Position numbers and translations under genes: made by a program
Source: Rhodomicrobium sp. Az07
GTDB lineage: Bacteria > Pseudomonadota > Alphaproteobacteria > Rhizobiales > Rhodomicrobiaceae
Length of the DNA stretch: 64,000 nt
NCBI RefSeq assembly: GCF_018619475.1
Contig: NZ_JAHFZG010000010.1
Location: forward strand, 51,802-115,801
Direction of reading: 5' to 3'
Shown: positions 1 through 10,688 of the stretch, piece by piece
Numbering within the stretch: position 1 is the stretch's first letter
Layout: every line of letters begins with the position of its first letter
Notes under the pieces: model-generated
The model's database searches: none
What the model was told of the DNA's origin: nothing
What the model saw: the letters and a program-made list of their open reading frames with translations, nothing else

Positions 1-65
1 CGATTGTAAAGAACCGCGCGGCATTGGAATTGCTCACCCGCGTGTAGGTTGACGATTGCCCCGCG

Positions 66-1565
66 TCAGGCGGCCTGATCGGCGATGCGGGCAAGCGCCT
101 CCTCGCGGCCGAGCACGGCAAGCACGTCGAACACCGGCGGCGACACTGTGCGGCCCGTGGCTGCGGCGCGGAGCGGTTGCGCGATGTTGCCGAGCTTCGC
201 GCCGGTTTCGTGCGTATAGGCGCGCGTAGCCGCTTCGAGCGAGGCCGCGTCCCACGTTTCGAGGGCGGCGAAGCGCTCATGCAGCGCGGTGAGGTGCTTG
301 CGGGCGTCGTCGCCGAGAACTTTCGCGGCTTTTTCATCCACATCGAGTGGACGCGGTACGAACAGGTAGCGCGCGGCAACGAGCAGTTCGACAAGCGATT
401 TCGCGCGCTCCTTCAGCCCCGGCATTGACCGTTCGAGTTTTTGCCAGCCCGCCTCGTCGATGCGTCCGGCGAATTCTTTCGCGGCTTCCACGTCCGGCGC
501 GATCGTCTTGATCTGACGCACAAGCTCGGCATCCGGCGTGTTGCGGATGTAGACGCCGTTCAGGTTTTCGAGCTTGGCGAAGTCGAAGCGCGAGGGCGAG
601 CGGCCGATGGCGTCGAGGTCGAACCAGTCGGCGGCCTGCGCGGTGGTGAAAATCTCGTCGTCGCCATGGCCCCAGCCCAGCCGCGCGAGGTAGTTGCGCA
701 TCGCGTCGGGCAGATAGCCCATCGCGCGGTAAGCATCGACGCCGAGCGCGCCGTGACGCTTCGACAGCTTCGCACCGTCCGGCCCGTGGATCAGCGGGAT
801 ATGCGCGAAGGCCGGCACGTCCCAGCCCATGGCGTTGTAAAGCTGCGTCTGACGCGCGGCGTTGGTCAGGTGGTCGTCGCCGCGAATGACGTGCGTGATG
901 CCCATGTCGTGGTCGTCCACCACCACGGCCAGCATATAGGTCGGCGTGCCGTCCGAGCGCAGCAGAACCATGTCGTCGAGGTCTTTGTTCGCCCATTGCA
1001 CGCGGCCCTGCACCTGATCCTCGACCACGGTTTCGCCCTCGCGCGGCGCCTTCAGCCGGATTACGAACGGCGCATCGGGCGCGGGCGGCGTCTTGCCGTC
1101 GCGATAAGGCGAGCTGAAAACCCTGGGCTTCGCCGCAAGCGCAGCTTCGAACCGCGCGATCTCGTCGGCTTGCGCACCTGCCTTCTTCGCGTCGGAGAGC
1201 GCCTTGCGAGCCGCGTCGGCCTCCGCGCGGTAGGCTTCGAGTTCCTCGGGCGTCGAGTAGCAGCGATAGGCGTTGCCGCTTTCCAGAAGCTGATACGCGA
1301 CTTCCTTGTGCCGATCCGCGCGCGCGAACTGGAACACCGGCTCGCCCTCCCAGTCGAGGCCGAGCCACTGCAAGCCGTCGAGGATCGCCGCGATGGCCGC
1401 ATCCGTCGAGCGCGCGCGGTCCGTATCCTCGATGCGCAGCAGAAACCGCCCGCCCGTGTGCTTTGCATAAAGCCAGTTGAACAGCGCGGTGCGCGCGCCG
1501 CCGATATGCAGGAAGCCGGTGGGTGATGGGGCAAAGCGTGTCACCACGCCGGATGCGGACGCCAT
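66..1565 (-). CDS. gltX: Glutamate--tRNA ligase
   Basis: Class I aminoacyl-tRNA synthetase that charges tRNA-Glu in the cytoplasm; 499 aa, normal for the family. The N-terminus carries the HIGH-type motif (HIGG, residues 20-23, preceded by PSPTGFL), and the KMSKS-type loop reads KLSKR within GAKLSKRHG. The ATG at 1565 is chosen because it opens the conserved N-terminus ([17 protein letters not shown]) and has a GGAAGG Shine-Dalgarno 6 nt upstream. The reading frame stays open far upstream, but that part is antisense to the divergent comEC and is not coding. Many alphaproteobacteria have a second GltX-like enzyme that aminoacylates tRNA-Gln; the sequence alone does not say which type this is. 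Confidence 0.96.
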   Translation of the reverse strand: MASASGVVTRFAPSPTGFLHIGGARTALFNWLYAKHTGGRFLLRIEDTDRARSTDAAIAAILDGLQWLGLDWEGEPVFQFARADRHKEVAYQLLESGNAYRCYSTPEELEAYRAEADAARKALSDAKKAGAQADEIARFEAALAAKPRVFSSPYRDGKTPPAPDAPFVIRLKAPREGETVVEDQVQGRVQWANKDLDDMVLLRSDGTPTYMLAVVVDDHDMGITHVIRGDDHLTNAARQTQLYNAMGWDVPAFAHIPLIHGPDGAKLSKRHGALGVDAYRAMGYLPDAMRNYLARLGWGHGDDEIFTTAQAADWFDLDAIGRSPSRFDFAKLENLNGVYIRNTPDAELVRQIKTIAPDVEAAKEFAGRIDEAGWQKLERSMPGLKERAKSLVELLVAARYLFVPRPLDVDEKAAKVLGDDARKHLTALHERFAALETWDAASLEAATRAYTHETGAKLGNIAQPLRAAATGRTVSPPVFDVLAVLGREEALARIADQAA

Positions 1566-1730
1566 GGGAAACCTTCCATTTCGCGGATTGGGATCGTTGG
1601 CAGCGATGTAGCACGACGGCGAGCGGATTGGTAGCGCACGCGAGGTGGTGCGGGGGCGCTCGTCGTCAACCATTCCTGTGGACATTCTTGCCACCGAGCG
1701 CTGTAAGATGTGCCGAAAGGGCAATAATGG

Positions 1731-3929
1731 GTGGCGGGCGTGAGCATTGTCGTTCCGAGCGGACTGAGCGCGTCGCGCGGCGGGCGGTTGTCGCGTGCGC
1801 CGGCGACGGTGGCGCGTGCCGTCGCGGCGGAACTCGACGCCGAACAGGGGCGCTGGTTCCTGTGGATTCCGGTGTTCTTCGGCGCGGGCGTCGGCGCCTA
1901 TTTCGCGCTTCCCACCGAGCCGGATCTGTCGCTGTCGGGCGGGCTGCTGCTGCTTGCGTTGAGCCTGCGCATCCTCGCCCGCACGCAGCTTTTCGCGTTC
2001 CTGCTGACGACGGTCATCCTCTGCGCAAGCGCCGGTTTCTTCGCGGCGAAGGTGCGCACGGCCATCGTAGCCGCTCCGGTGCTCGAACGGCACGGCGCCT
2101 ACAACATCGAAGGCTTCGTGGAGCAGTTCGACCGGCAGACCGAAAAGCGCGCCCGCGCGATCATCCGCCTGTCGAGCCTCAAATATGAAGACGCCGAAAT
2201 GCCCGCGCTGCCGTTCCGCGTGCGCGTGAGCCTTCGCGGCGATGTCGAGCTTCGGCCCGGCGAAGCGATCCGGTTTCGCGCCATCCTCGGCCCGCCGCCT
2301 GAGCCTGTGATGCCGGGCGGCTACGATTTCGCACGCGCGAGCTATTATCAGGCTGTCGGCGGATCGGGCTACTCCTTGACGAAGCCCGAGAAGATCGAAG
2401 GCCGCGCGCTGCCGTGGGACATGGTGCCCCGCACGTGGCTCGCGGATCTGCGCGGGCGCATCGGCGACCGCATCACGGCGGCGCTGCCCGGCCAGACGGG
2501 CGAGATTGCCGCCGCGCTGACGGTCGGCCAGACGGCGGGTCTCGACGAGAAGTCGATGGACGATTTGCGCGCCTCGGGCCTCGCGCACATCATCTCGATA
2601 TCGGGGATGCACATGTCGCTCGTCGCGGGTGGCATGTTCTGGTTCGTGCGATGGCTGCTCGCGCTGTTTCCGTCGATCGCGCTGCGCTACTCCACGCGCG
2701 GACTTGCGGCGATGGCCGCGCTTTTCGTGGTGACGGTCTATCTCGCATTGTCGGGCGCGGCTGTCGGGGCGGTCCGCGCTTATCTCATGATCGCGGTGGT
2801 GTTCCTTGCGATCCTGTTGAACCGGCCAGCGCTCTCGCTCCGTAACGTTGCGCTGGCGGGGCTTGTCATCCTCGTCGTGCTGCCGGACAGCCTCATCGAC
2901 ATCAGCTTTCAGATGTCGTTCGCCGCTACCGCCGCGCTTGTCGCGGGCTATGAGCGGTTCGGGCGGTATCTGCATTTCGACGCGCGCAATATCCGCGAGC
3001 GCCTCCTGTGGCAGCCGGTCTATCTGCTCGGCGGCGTGCTGGTGACGACAGCCACGGCGGGGCTGGCGGTCGAGCCGTTTTCCGCCTACCACTTTCACAC
3101 GTTGGTGACCTATGCCGCGCTCGGCAACCTCGTCGGCGCCCCGCCGGTCGACTTTCTCGCCATGCCCGCAATGATCGTCGCGCTCATTGCCATGCCCTTC
3201 GGGCTGGAGGACGCGCCGCTCGCGGCAATGGGCGTCGGCGTCGATGCAATGATGTCGGTCGCGCATTGGGTCGGCGGTCTGCCCGGCTCGACCGTTCCCG
3301 TGGCGGCCTTTCCGTTCGCGGCGTTGCTGCTGATCGTGACGGGCGGCCTGTGGCTTGTAATCTGGCGGCGGCCGTGGCGCGTGCTGGGCCTCGGCCTGAT
3401 CGGCGTGGGCGTGGCGATGACGTCCATCCATGCGCGGCCCGACATTCTCGTCGACCGGGACGCGAAGCTCGTCGCCGTGCGCGACCGCGAAGGCCGCCTG
3501 CAAGCGCCGAAGACGCGGCGCGCGTCCTATGCGCTTCAGCAATGGCTCAGGGCCGATGGCGATACGCGAAAGCCGAAGGAAGCCGCAATCGGCGCGGGGT
3601 GGCAGTGCGACCGCACGAGCTGCGTCTCGTTGGTGAAGGGGCGGCTCGTCAGCCTGATCGCGCGGCCCGACGCCATCGAGGAAGACTGCCGCCGCGCCGC
3701 GATCCTCGTCATGCCGATGGACCTCGCGCGGCCATGCCCCGCGCCGAAGCTCGTGCTCGACCGCGGCGCGCTGTGGGAGCGAGGCGCGGCCGCGATTGCG
3801 CTGGTCGACGGTGCGATGGCGATTACGACGGCGGCCGAAGGGCGCGGCGTGCGTCCGTGGTCGCCCGCGCGGCGAAAGCGCGAAAAGATCCGGGCGGAGG
3901 TGGAAGGCGACGAAGCTGCCGGGAACTGA
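1731..3929 (+). CDS. comEC: ComEC/Rec2-family membrane protein
   Basis: Polytopic inner-membrane protein of 732 aa related to the DNA-uptake channel ComEC/Rec2. After a short basic N-terminus come two hydrophobic segments, a soluble DUF4131-like stretch, and the competence core with the diagnostic [16 protein letters not shown] motif followed by several membrane helices. After the last helix there is only about 180 aa of soluble sequence, without the HxHxDH signature of the metallo-beta-lactamase domain found in Gram-positive ComEC; alphaproteobacterial homologs commonly have such a degenerate tail. The GTG at 1731 is the start of the open frame; internal starts are possible. It is divergent from gltX with a 165-bp intergenic region. 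A role in natural transformation is inferred from the family only, since no other com gene is nearby. Confidence 0.88.
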   Translation: MAGVSIVVPSGLSASRGGRLSRAPATVARAVAAELDAEQGRWFLWIPVFFGAGVGAYFALPTEPDLSLSGGLLLLALSLRILARTQLFAFLLTTVILCASAGFFAAKVRTAIVAAPVLERHGAYNIEGFVEQFDRQTEKRARAIIRLSSLKYEDAEMPALPFRVRVSLRGDVELRPGEAIRFRAILGPPPEPVMPGGYDFARASYYQAVGGSGYSLTKPEKIEGRALPWDMVPRTWLADLRGRIGDRITAALPGQTGEIAAALTVGQTAGLDEKSMDDLRASGLAHIISISGMHMSLVAGGMFWFVRWLLALFPSIALRYSTRGLAAMAALFVVTVYLALSGAAVGAVRAYLMIAVVFLAILLNRPALSLRNVALAGLVILVVLPDSLIDISFQMSFAATAALVAGYERFGRYLHFDARNIRERLLWQPVYLLGGVLVTTATAGLAVEPFSAYHFHTLVTYAALGNLVGAPPVDFLAMPAMIVALIAMPFGLEDAPLAAMGVGVDAMMSVAHWVGGLPGSTVPVAAFPFAALLLIVTGGLWLVIWRRPWRVLGLGLIGVGVAMTSIHARPDILVDRDAKLVAVRDREGRLQAPKTRRASYALQQWLRADGDTRKPKEAAIGAGWQCDRTSCVSLVKGRLVSLIARPDAIEEDCRRAAILVMPMDLARPCPAPKLVLDRGALWERGAAAIALVDGAMAITTAAEGRGVRPWSPARRKREKIRAEVEGDEAAGN

Positions 3930-4146
3930 CGCCATCCATGCGCGTTTCCAGCGGCCGCGTTCTCGCCTCCGGTTCATCGGTCAAGCTTTGCGAAGGCTCG
4001 ATCTGTATGATTGTTTTCGCAGATGACGACGGCCATTTTCTGCCGATCAACTTTTGTTACAATTTGATGAAGATTGTTACCTATGCGCGCGCTATATGAT
4101 TCGATGTGGGCATCAAGATTCGCAAATTCGCGAAACGGGGGTCGAC

Positions 4147-4431
4147 ATGCATCGAGCCGAACGAGAGTTCGCGTTGCGTGCCGCGTCTGGTTGTAGTCAT
4201 CCTGTTAGCGCCAATCGGGTGGGCGCAAGTCTTTTAGTGATCGGTTTTTGTCTCGGTCTGACGGGGTGTGCGGAGGATCTGACGTATCCAAGCGTCGCGG
4301 GCATCGCGGATGTCGGTACGGTGCTCTCAAGGGAGGAGCGTCAGAAAGCGGTGGAAGAACTGCAAAAACAGCAGAACCATGCGGCTTCCGGGCGTACCGA
4401 AGTAGCCGACGCCACCACGAACAGCGATTAG
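4147..4431 (+). CDS. Small putative lipoprotein
   Basis: A 94-aa protein. The hydrophobic segment SLLVIGFCLGLTGC ends in an LTGC lipobox, predicting signal peptidase II cleavage and lipidation of the Cys. The mature part is about 55 aa, with a conserved-looking TYPSVAGIADVGTVLSREER stretch and a polar Gln/Asn-rich tail. The ATG at 4147 is preferred because a GGGGG Shine-Dalgarno lies just upstream; a longer frame starting at 4054 would put charged residues far ahead of the signal. Function is unknown. The segment upstream (3930-4146) is relatively AT-rich and could hold its promoter. Confidence 0.7.
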   Translation: MHRAEREFALRAASGCSHPVSANRVGASLLVIGFCLGLTGCAEDLTYPSVAGIADVGTVLSREERQKAVEELQKQQNHAASGRTEVADATTNSD

Positions 4432-4817
4432 GGTCGCGAGTCGTGTATGTCGTCCGGCAAGGTACCCGGATGACATAGGTCGGCCTCAAAGGACCATTAG
4501 CACGCCTACTGAATGAAGTCTGATTTGAAGCGTTCGAGCGAAGCGGAAACGCCTCAGAAGATGTCCTGATGGGGGACCGGAACGGGGAGCGACGCGAGTC
4601 GTTCCCCGTTCCTTATTGAGGACGCTGCGGCCTTTCATGATGGGCGACCGTTTCGCTCGCGCCGTCTCACGCCGGGCTTCGGCGCACTCGGACCCTGCAA
4701 TATCTTGCGGACCCTTATTGGCGCAAAGCTCCATGGACAGGGGCGGCGCTCCGGTCTTATAGGTAATGCAGCGCCGGGCAAGCACCCCGCGCTTTGCTAT
4801 TCAGGAACCATCCAACC
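4432..4817. other. Intergenic region with two strong hairpins
   Basis: There is no supportable gene in these 386 bases. They hold two strong inverted repeats: an 11-bp stem at 4447-4457/4466-4476 (one G-U pair, 8-nt loop), and a 15-bp stem at 4579-4593/4598-4612 (one G-U pair, loop GCGA). The first probably ends the lipoprotein transcript. The 100 bases between them form no ORF; a small RNA ending at the second hairpin is possible but cannot be assigned to a family. The promoter of the downstream aminotransferase should lie after 4612. Confidence 0.5.
4579..4612 (+). terminator. Strong stem-loop, terminator-like
   Basis: Fifteen-base stem with a GCGA tetraloop and a single G-U wobble, followed on the plus strand by CUUAUU, a weak U tract. 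It could end a short transcript starting in the gap after the lipoprotein gene. Confidence 0.5.
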
Positions 4818-6047
4818 ATGACCGAAGAATTCCACCGCATCAAACGACTGCCGCCTTATGTGTTCGAGCAAGTGAACAAGCTCAAGGCAGCAGCACGAGC
4901 GCGTGGGGAAGACATCATCGATCTGGGGATGGGCAATCCCGACCTGCCGACGCCGGACCACATCACCGAAAAGCTGATTGAGACGGTCGGCAAGCCGCGC
5001 ACGAACCGCTATTCCGCGTCGCGGGGCATTCCGGGGCTGCGGCGCGCGCAGGCGGCGTATTACGACCGCCGCTTCGGCGTGAAGCTGAACCCCGACACGC
5101 AGGTTGTCGCGACGCTCGGCTCGAAGGAAGGCTTCGCCAACATGGCGCAAGCGATCACCGCTCCGGGCGATCTGGTTCTCGTGCCGAGCCCCACCTATCC
5201 GATCCACGAATTCGGCTTCATCATCTCGGGCGGCACCATTCGCCACGTGCCCGCGAGCGTGGACGACACGTTCCTGAGCGCTGTCGACAAGGCGGTGAGG
5301 CACAGCGTGCCGAAGCCGCTTGCGCTCATCATCTCCTATCCGTCCAACCCCACGGCGTTGATGGCGAGCCTCGATTTCTACAAGGAAGTCATCGACTACG
5401 CGAAGAAGCACGACCTCATCGTGCTGTCGGACGTCGCCTATGCCGAAATCTACTTCGACAACAACCCGCCGCCGTCCATCCTTCAAGTGCCGGGCGCGTT
5501 CGATGTCGCGGTGGAGTTCACGTCGCTGTCGAAGACCTACTCGATGCCCGGCTGGCGCATGGGCTTCTGCGTCGGCAACGAGCGGCTTTGCGCGGCGCTT
5601 GCGCGCGTGAAGTCCTATCTGGATTACGGCGCGTTCACTCCGATCCAGGTTGCTGCGACCGCCGCACTGAATGGCCCGCAAGACTGCGTCGAGGAGATGC
5701 GCCAGACCTACAAGCGCCGCCGCGACTGCCTCGTGGAAACGTTCGAGCGTTCCGGCTGGCCCATCCCGGCACCGGGCGGCACGATGTTCGCCTGGGCGCC
5801 GCTACCTCCCGGCTGGGAGAAAGTCGGCTCGCTCGAATTCTCGAAGCTGCTGCTTGAAAAGGCGGGCGTCGCCGTCTCGCCGGGCCTCGGCTTCGGCGAA
5901 TATGGCGAAGGCTTCGTCCGCATCGCGCTTGTCGAGAACGAGCACCGCATCCGGCAGGCCGCGCGCGCGGTCAAGAAGTTCCTGTCGTCGGGCGAGCAGA
6001 CGTTGCACAACGTCATCCCGTTCGCGGAAGCCTCCGGCGCGCGCTGA
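4818..6047 (+). CDS. AlaC-type PLP-dependent aminotransferase
   Basis: Fold-type I class I/II aminotransferase of 409 aa. It shows the N-terminal LGMGNPDLPTP motif, the NPTA motif after IISYPS (binding the cofactor phenol side), the Schiff-base lysine in SLSKTYSMPGWRMGF, and the C-terminal substrate arginine in EGFVRIALVENEHRI. The pattern is that of the AlaC (YfdZ) branch, glutamate-pyruvate transaminases often labelled LL-diaminopimelate aminotransferase, so alanine synthesis from pyruvate is the most likely role. The ATG at 4818 fits the family N-terminus (MTEEFHRIKRLPPYVF); a TTG at 4794 is a longer alternative. In many alphaproteobacteria such a gene sits before hom (homoserine dehydrogenase), which is absent here. 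Confidence 0.9.
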   Translation: MTEEFHRIKRLPPYVFEQVNKLKAAARARGEDIIDLGMGNPDLPTPDHITEKLIETVGKPRTNRYSASRGIPGLRRAQAAYYDRRFGVKLNPDTQVVATLGSKEGFANMAQAITAPGDLVLVPSPTYPIHEFGFIISGGTIRHVPASVDDTFLSAVDKAVRHSVPKPLALIISYPSNPTALMASLDFYKEVIDYAKKHDLIVLSDVAYAEIYFDNNPPPSILQVPGAFDVAVEFTSLSKTYSMPGWRMGFCVGNERLCAALARVKSYLDYGAFTPIQVAATAALNGPQDCVEEMRQTYKRRRDCLVETFERSGWPIPAPGGTMFAWAPLPPGWEKVGSLEFSKLLLEKAGVAVSPGLGFGEYGEGFVRIALVENEHRIRQAARAVKKFLSSGEQTLHNVIPFAEASGAR

Positions 6048-6070
6048 AGATTTCGACTGCATTCCGTTAG

Positions 6071-6107
6071 CAGCCAGCGTCAATTGGACACGATTTGACG
6101 CTGGCTG
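6071..6107 (+). terminator. Perfect 13-bp stem-loop after the aminotransferase
   Basis: Perfect inverted repeat 6071-6083/6095-6107 with an 11-nt loop, 23 nt after the aminotransferase stop and followed by AUUGAU rather than a full U tract. It probably terminates that gene before sbcD. Confidence 0.6.
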
Positions 6108-6232
6108 ATTGATCACGGCGAGAGGCAGCCCGCTGTCCTTCCGGTTCGCCCGAGCGCCATGTCGCATTGAGGCGCAAGCTTGGCGCGCGCCTGCACCAGA
6201 CATATTTGGGGGGATTTTGCAGGGGAAAGACG

Positions 6233-7402
6233 ATGCGATTGCTGCACACCGCCGACTGGCATCTTGGGCGTCAGTTCGATGGCCGCGCGCTGGACGACGA
6301 CCACGCGCATGTGCTCGCACAAGTGTATGCGGCCATCGTCTCTGAGCACCCGCATGCGCTCATCATCGCCGGAGATGTGTTCGACCGCGCGGCTCCCTCG
6401 GAAGCTGCCGTCCGGCTTTTCAACGACTTCGTGCAGCGCGTCGTGAGCGATACCGAAACCGCGATTATCGTCATCGCCGGAAACCACGACTCCGCCGACC
6501 GCATCGGTGCGATGGGCCTTCTCGCAAGCCGCAACCGCGCGCTCGTTCGCGGTCCGCTCACCGCCGCTGAGGTGCCTCTCATCCTTGAAGACGGTTTCGG
6601 CCCTGTCGCCATCTCGGGCCTGCCCTTCGCCTATGAATACGCCGCGCGCGAATGTTTTCAGAACACCTCTATCGCCGCGCCGGTCGATGTCCTGCGGGCG
6701 CAGGTCGCGGCGGCGAAGGAGCATGTTCCCGCCGGTGCGCGCTGGGTCATTGCCGCTCATGCCTTTGTTTCCGGCGCCGTGGTGGGTGAAAGCGAGCGCT
6801 CGCTTAGTCGCGCCGTCGGCGGCATCGAAACCGTCAGCGCCGATGTTTTCGAGGGCGCGCATTACGTGGCGCTCGGACACCTCCACCGGGAGCAGACGGC
6901 TGGCGGGGAACACATCTGCTATTCCGGGTCGCTGCTTCCGTTTGCCTTCGGCGAGGACGATCACGACAAGGGGATGCTGCTTGTCGATCTGGCAAAGGAC
7001 GGCAGTATCGCCAAGCGGTTCATCCCGTTTCAACTGAAGCGGCGCGCACGGACCATCAGCGGCACGATGGAAGCCATCCTGACAGAGGGTGCGCTGAACC
7101 CCAGCGAGGACTTCCTTCGCGTCGTCCTGACCGACGACGCCAAGGCAATCGATCCGATGAAGCGCATCCGCGAGTTCTATCCGAACGCCTGCCTCCTCGA
7201 ATACGAAAAGGATATCGCTCTCGAAGCCCGCCAACCCGGTGTCGCCCGCGCGACCAAACTGACCGATCCGGCGGAGGTTATCGCCGAGTTCCTGCAATTC
7301 ACGCGCAACAGCCCGCCCACCGACGCGGAGCAGGCCCTTATCGCACAAGCGCTGCATGGTTCCGCCATCGAGAACTCCTCGCCGGAACTGGAGATCGCAT
7401 GA
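6233..7402 (+). CDS. sbcD: Nuclease SbcCD subunit D
   Basis: Mre11-type Mn-dependent phosphoesterase of 389 aa, the nuclease subunit of the SbcCD complex that cleaves hairpins and protein-blocked DNA ends. Metal-binding motifs are in order: DWHLGRQ near the N-terminus, GDVFDRAAPS, GNHDSADR, and ALGHLHREQ. The ATG at 6233 is chosen because it opens the conserved MRLLHTADWHLG and has a GGGGAAAG Shine-Dalgarno 3-10 nt upstream; an upstream in-frame start at 6167 would add an unconserved leader. It overlaps sbcC by 4 nt (ATGA), so the two are translationally coupled. Confidence 0.96.
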   Translation: MRLLHTADWHLGRQFDGRALDDDHAHVLAQVYAAIVSEHPHALIIAGDVFDRAAPSEAAVRLFNDFVQRVVSDTETAIIVIAGNHDSADRIGAMGLLASRNRALVRGPLTAAEVPLILEDGFGPVAISGLPFAYEYAARECFQNTSIAAPVDVLRAQVAAAKEHVPAGARWVIAAHAFVSGAVVGESERSLSRAVGGIETVSADVFEGAHYVALGHLHREQTAGGEHICYSGSLLPFAFGEDDHDKGMLLVDLAKDGSIAKRFIPFQLKRRARTISGTMEAILTEGALNPSEDFLRVVLTDDAKAIDPMKRIREFYPNACLLEYEKDIALEARQPGVARATKLTDPAEVIAEFLQFTRNSPPTDAEQALIAQALHGSAIENSSPELEIA

Positions 7403-10400
7403 AGCCGCTCTACCTCGTCATTCAGGCATTCGGCCCTTTCGCGGGGCGCCATGTGGTGGACTTCCGGCACGCGCTCGACTGCGGGTTGTTCGGCATCTAC
7501 GGCTCGACCGGGTCGGGAAAGTCCAGCATCTTCAACGCGATGACGTTCGCGTTGTTTGGCGAGGCGGTGAAGGAAAAGGTCGATAACGCCACGCTGCGAT
7601 CCCACCACGCCGCGCCGGATGTCCCGACGCTGGTGGAGTTCGTGTTCGCGATGGGCGACCGTCAATATCGCGTCGTCCGCTCGCCGGAGCAGGAGCGGCC
7701 CAAAAAAAGCGGGAGCGGCATGACGAGTGAACCTCACAGGGCTTGGCTGTTCGATGTCACCGGCAAGGATCCGGCAGATCTCGACGATCAGAATCCCGGC
7801 TCGAAAATAGCGGAAAGAAAGCTCGGGGAGGTCAACTCCGCGATTCAAGATCTTCTCGGCTACAAGGCGGAGCAATTCCGTCAGATCGTGCTGTTGCCGC
7901 AAGGCCGGTTCGAAACCTTCCTCACCGCCGATACGAGCCAGCGGATGGGGATTTTGAGAGAGCTTTTCGATGTCTCCCTTTATCGCAGCATCACCGACCG
8001 CATGAAGGAGCGGGCGGACAATGCTGAAAAGGAGGTCCGAAGAGAGCGGGACATATGCGAGGGTCTTCTCCAAAGTGGAGGCTTTGCCGGGATGGATGCT
8101 CTCGCCACCGGCATCGAGGAAGCGCGCAAGACCGTCGAGCTGAAACAGGAAGAACTGACCGCATGCAAGGCGCAAGGGGCGGCCGCATTCGCCGCGCTTC
8201 AAACCGCCGTCCAGCAGGATAAGAGCTTTCAGCAATACGCAGCAGCCATCACGGCCTTGAACGGGCTACAGCAGAAAGCCGACGAGTTCGCAGTCAAGCG
8301 CGAGAGGGTCAGCGACGCGCGGAAAGCGCAAACGCTCGTCGCGTTCGACGATCAGGTGCGGCTCGAACGGAAAGGCGTCGCCGACCTAGCCCAAGCGCTC
8401 GCGAAAGCCCGCGCCCTCCGTTCCGCGGCGGAAAAAAATCACGCCGACCGGGAGAAGGCGCACGCGCTTCTCGCGGAACGCAAGGATGAATTCGAGCAGA
8501 AGCGCGCCCGCGAACGCGATCTTCTCAAACATCGTGAAACACTTCTTGGCACCACGGCCCATCGAGGCGAACTGACAGGCGCCATTGCTGCGTTCGATGC
8601 GGCCAACGCCACGCTGGAAGCTCGGACTCGCGCCGCCACGCGCGCACGCGATGAGGCTCAGAAGTGCCAAACCGCCCTCGACGCGGAACGCGGAAATCAG
8701 GTTCAGCGCGCCGGTCTTCGGGCTTCGATTGCCAGCCTCAACGCCGACCTGACGGCTGCGCTGACCTTTGAGAAGAAGTCTCGCGAAATTGCGCTTACTC
8801 AAGCCGAACTTGCAAAGAGAACCGGCACTTTCAATTTAGTTGCGCAATCGCTCGAAGCGGCAAAGGCGGCGATGACAGAGGCCGAGGCCGCGCTGTTTCG
8901 CAATCACGCGGCGTTGCTGGCGGGGCGGCTGACCGATGGCGAGCCCTGTCTTGTTTGCGGTTCCCTGCATCATCCATTGCCCGCCGAGGGAGGCGGTGAA
9001 AGCGAGCGCGTCGCGGCGGATTATGAGGGCGCTCGGGAAAAACTTCGGGTCGGGCGAGACCATTACGACCGCGCCAGCGTTGCCCGCGCAACCGCCGAAG
9101 CTCACCATGCGCAAATCGCGCGCGATCTTGCCGAGCTGAAAGCGCCCGCTCAAGCTTCCACGCAGGTGCGCGATACCCTGCAAGCCGCCGAGGCGAACCT
9201 CAAAAAGCTCGGTGTTGATCGCGACCTCCTGGGTCTGGAAGCGGCGGTTGGCACGGCTCAAGCGGCTGTCGCCAAGACCGACGCCGATGTCGAGGCGGCG
9301 CGTCGGGCGCGTGACGCGGCCGACACATGCAAGGCTCTTGCGAACCAGCGGCTTGAGCAGGCTTTGGCTTCGATACCGGCAGATTTGCGCGATAGCGCTG
9401 CGCTCGGCCGCGCAATCGATGAGGCGAGACGGGCCATCCAACAGTATGACGCTGCGCTGAAGACCGCAGAAGAAGCGAAAGACAAGGCCAAAGAGGCTTT
9501 TATCGCCGCCGATCGCGATGCGACCAACGCCGAGAGCAATCTGGCCGAAGCCAGAAGAAAGCTCTCGGCAGCGCAGGGCACCTTTGACAAGGCGTGCGCG
9601 GCGGCCGGTCTTTCACCGGAAGCCTATCAGGCGTCGAAGCCATTCATTGCGAGCATCGAAGCGCTTGAGCAAGACATCTGGCGATATGCGACCGCCGTGG
9701 ACATCGCTTCAGAGGATGTCCGCAAGGCTGAGGAAGCGACGATGGATCTCGACCGACCCGACATCGACGCCCTGAAGAAGGCGCATGACGACGCGGAGCA
9801 GGCGCAGAAACGCGCCGATGAAGCCTGCCATGATGCGCGCCATGTGCTGGAGACACGCGAGAAATTGCAAAAGGACGTCACGGCGCGCCTTTGCCACGTC
9901 GACAAGGTGGAAGCCGAAACAGCGCCGGTTCGCGAACTCGCCCGCTACATGAGCGGAAAGGACGGCGCCAAGGTCGATCTCGAAACCTTCGCCATCGGCG
10001 CCATGTTCGACCGCGTGCTCGAAGCCGCGAACGCCAGAATGCGGCCCATGACCGCGAACCGCTACACGCTTGTGCGCGAGGCCGAGACCAAGGGCGCGGG
10101 CCGCAAGGGGCTTGGGCTGTGCGTGGACGACATTTACACCGGGCGCACCCGCCCGACCTCCACCCTCTCGGGCGGCGAGACATTCATCGCGGCTCTCGCC
10201 CTCGCGCTCGGGCTTTCAGACGTGGTGGAAAGCACCAACGGCGCCATCCGCCTCGATACCATCTTCATCGACGAAGGTTTCGGCAGTCTCGACGCCGACA
10301 ACGACTCGGGCACCCTCGATCGCGTTCTGACCGCGCTGCACAACCTCGCCGGCCAGACGCGCGCGGTGGGGGTGATCTCCCACGTGCCGCTGGTTCGCCA

Positions 10401-10467
10401 GCACATTCCCAACGGTTTCGAAATCGTCCCCGCCGCCAATGGCAGCATGATCGAGGCACGGTTTTGA
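7399..10467 (+). CDS. sbcC: Nuclease SbcCD subunit C (Rad50-type ATPase)
   Basis: SMC/Rad50-family ATPase of 1022 aa. The Walker A motif GSTGSGKSS is at residues 35-43. Long Ala/Lys/Glu-rich coiled-coil arms follow, interrupted by the zinc hook CLVC (Cys517 and Cys520), where two molecules join. The ABC signature LSGGE is at 923-927, followed by the Walker B segment with IFIDEGFGSLD. It works with SbcD to process DNA hairpins and double-strand ends. Length and order of elements are complete, with no sign of frameshift. It forms a two-gene operon with sbcD. Confidence 0.96.
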   Translation: MKPLYLVIQAFGPFAGRHVVDFRHALDCGLFGIYGSTGSGKSSIFNAMTFALFGEAVKEKVDNATLRSHHAAPDVPTLVEFVFAMGDRQYRVVRSPEQERPKKSGSGMTSEPHRAWLFDVTGKDPADLDDQNPGSKIAERKLGEVNSAIQDLLGYKAEQFRQIVLLPQGRFETFLTADTSQRMGILRELFDVSLYRSITDRMKERADNAEKEVRRERDICEGLLQSGGFAGMDALATGIEEARKTVELKQEELTACKAQGAAAFAALQTAVQQDKSFQQYAAAITALNGLQQKADEFAVKRERVSDARKAQTLVAFDDQVRLERKGVADLAQALAKARALRSAAEKNHADREKAHALLAERKDEFEQKRARERDLLKHRETLLGTTAHRGELTGAIAAFDAANATLEARTRAATRARDEAQKCQTALDAERGNQVQRAGLRASIASLNADLTAALTFEKKSREIALTQAELAKRTGTFNLVAQSLEAAKAAMTEAEAALFRNHAALLAGRLTDGEPCLVCGSLHHPLPAEGGGESERVAADYEGAREKLRVGRDHYDRASVARATAEAHHAQIARDLAELKAPAQASTQVRDTLQAAEANLKKLGVDRDLLGLEAAVGTAQAAVAKTDADVEAARRARDAADTCKALANQRLEQALASIPADLRDSAALGRAIDEARRAIQQYDAALKTAEEAKDKAKEAFIAADRDATNAESNLAEARRKLSAAQGTFDKACAAAGLSPEAYQASKPFIASIEALEQDIWRYATAVDIASEDVRKAEEATMDLDRPDIDALKKAHDDAEQAQKRADEACHDARHVLETREKLQKDVTARLCHVDKVEAETAPVRELARYMSGKDGAKVDLETFAIGAMFDRVLEAANARMRPMTANRYTLVREAETKGAGRKGLGLCVDDIYTGRTRPTSTLSGGETFIAALALALGLSDVVESTNGAIRLDTIFIDEGFGSLDADNDSGTLDRVLTALHNLAGQTRAVGVISHVPLVRQHIPNGFEIVPAANGSMIEARF

Positions 10468-10688
10468 TTATGTTTGGTGTCGGAACCCCGGTGGAATGTT
10501 CCTTGGGATCGAGTGCGGCCGAGAGACAAGCCGCAAGGCGGTAAATCCCGAAGCGTCTCGGGGGGTTGGATTGACGCCTTATCTTCACGTTACATTCGCT
10601 CGAAAGCGTTCTAAAACAATCGCAAATCGATAACCGAGCGGCGCGATGCGTTCCATAACGCCCGACGCTCCCGGCGAAGGATTAGACT

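Noticed and set aside
1566..3977. Minus-strand frame continuing from gltX to give a 1303-aa protein
   Set aside because: The upstream part is antisense to comEC, Arg/His-rich and without conserved motifs; the GltX N-terminus is complete from 1565.
4432..4620. 6S, SRP or tmRNA gene in the hairpin region
   Set aside because: None of the conserved loops or tag-peptide sequences of those RNAs can be seen.
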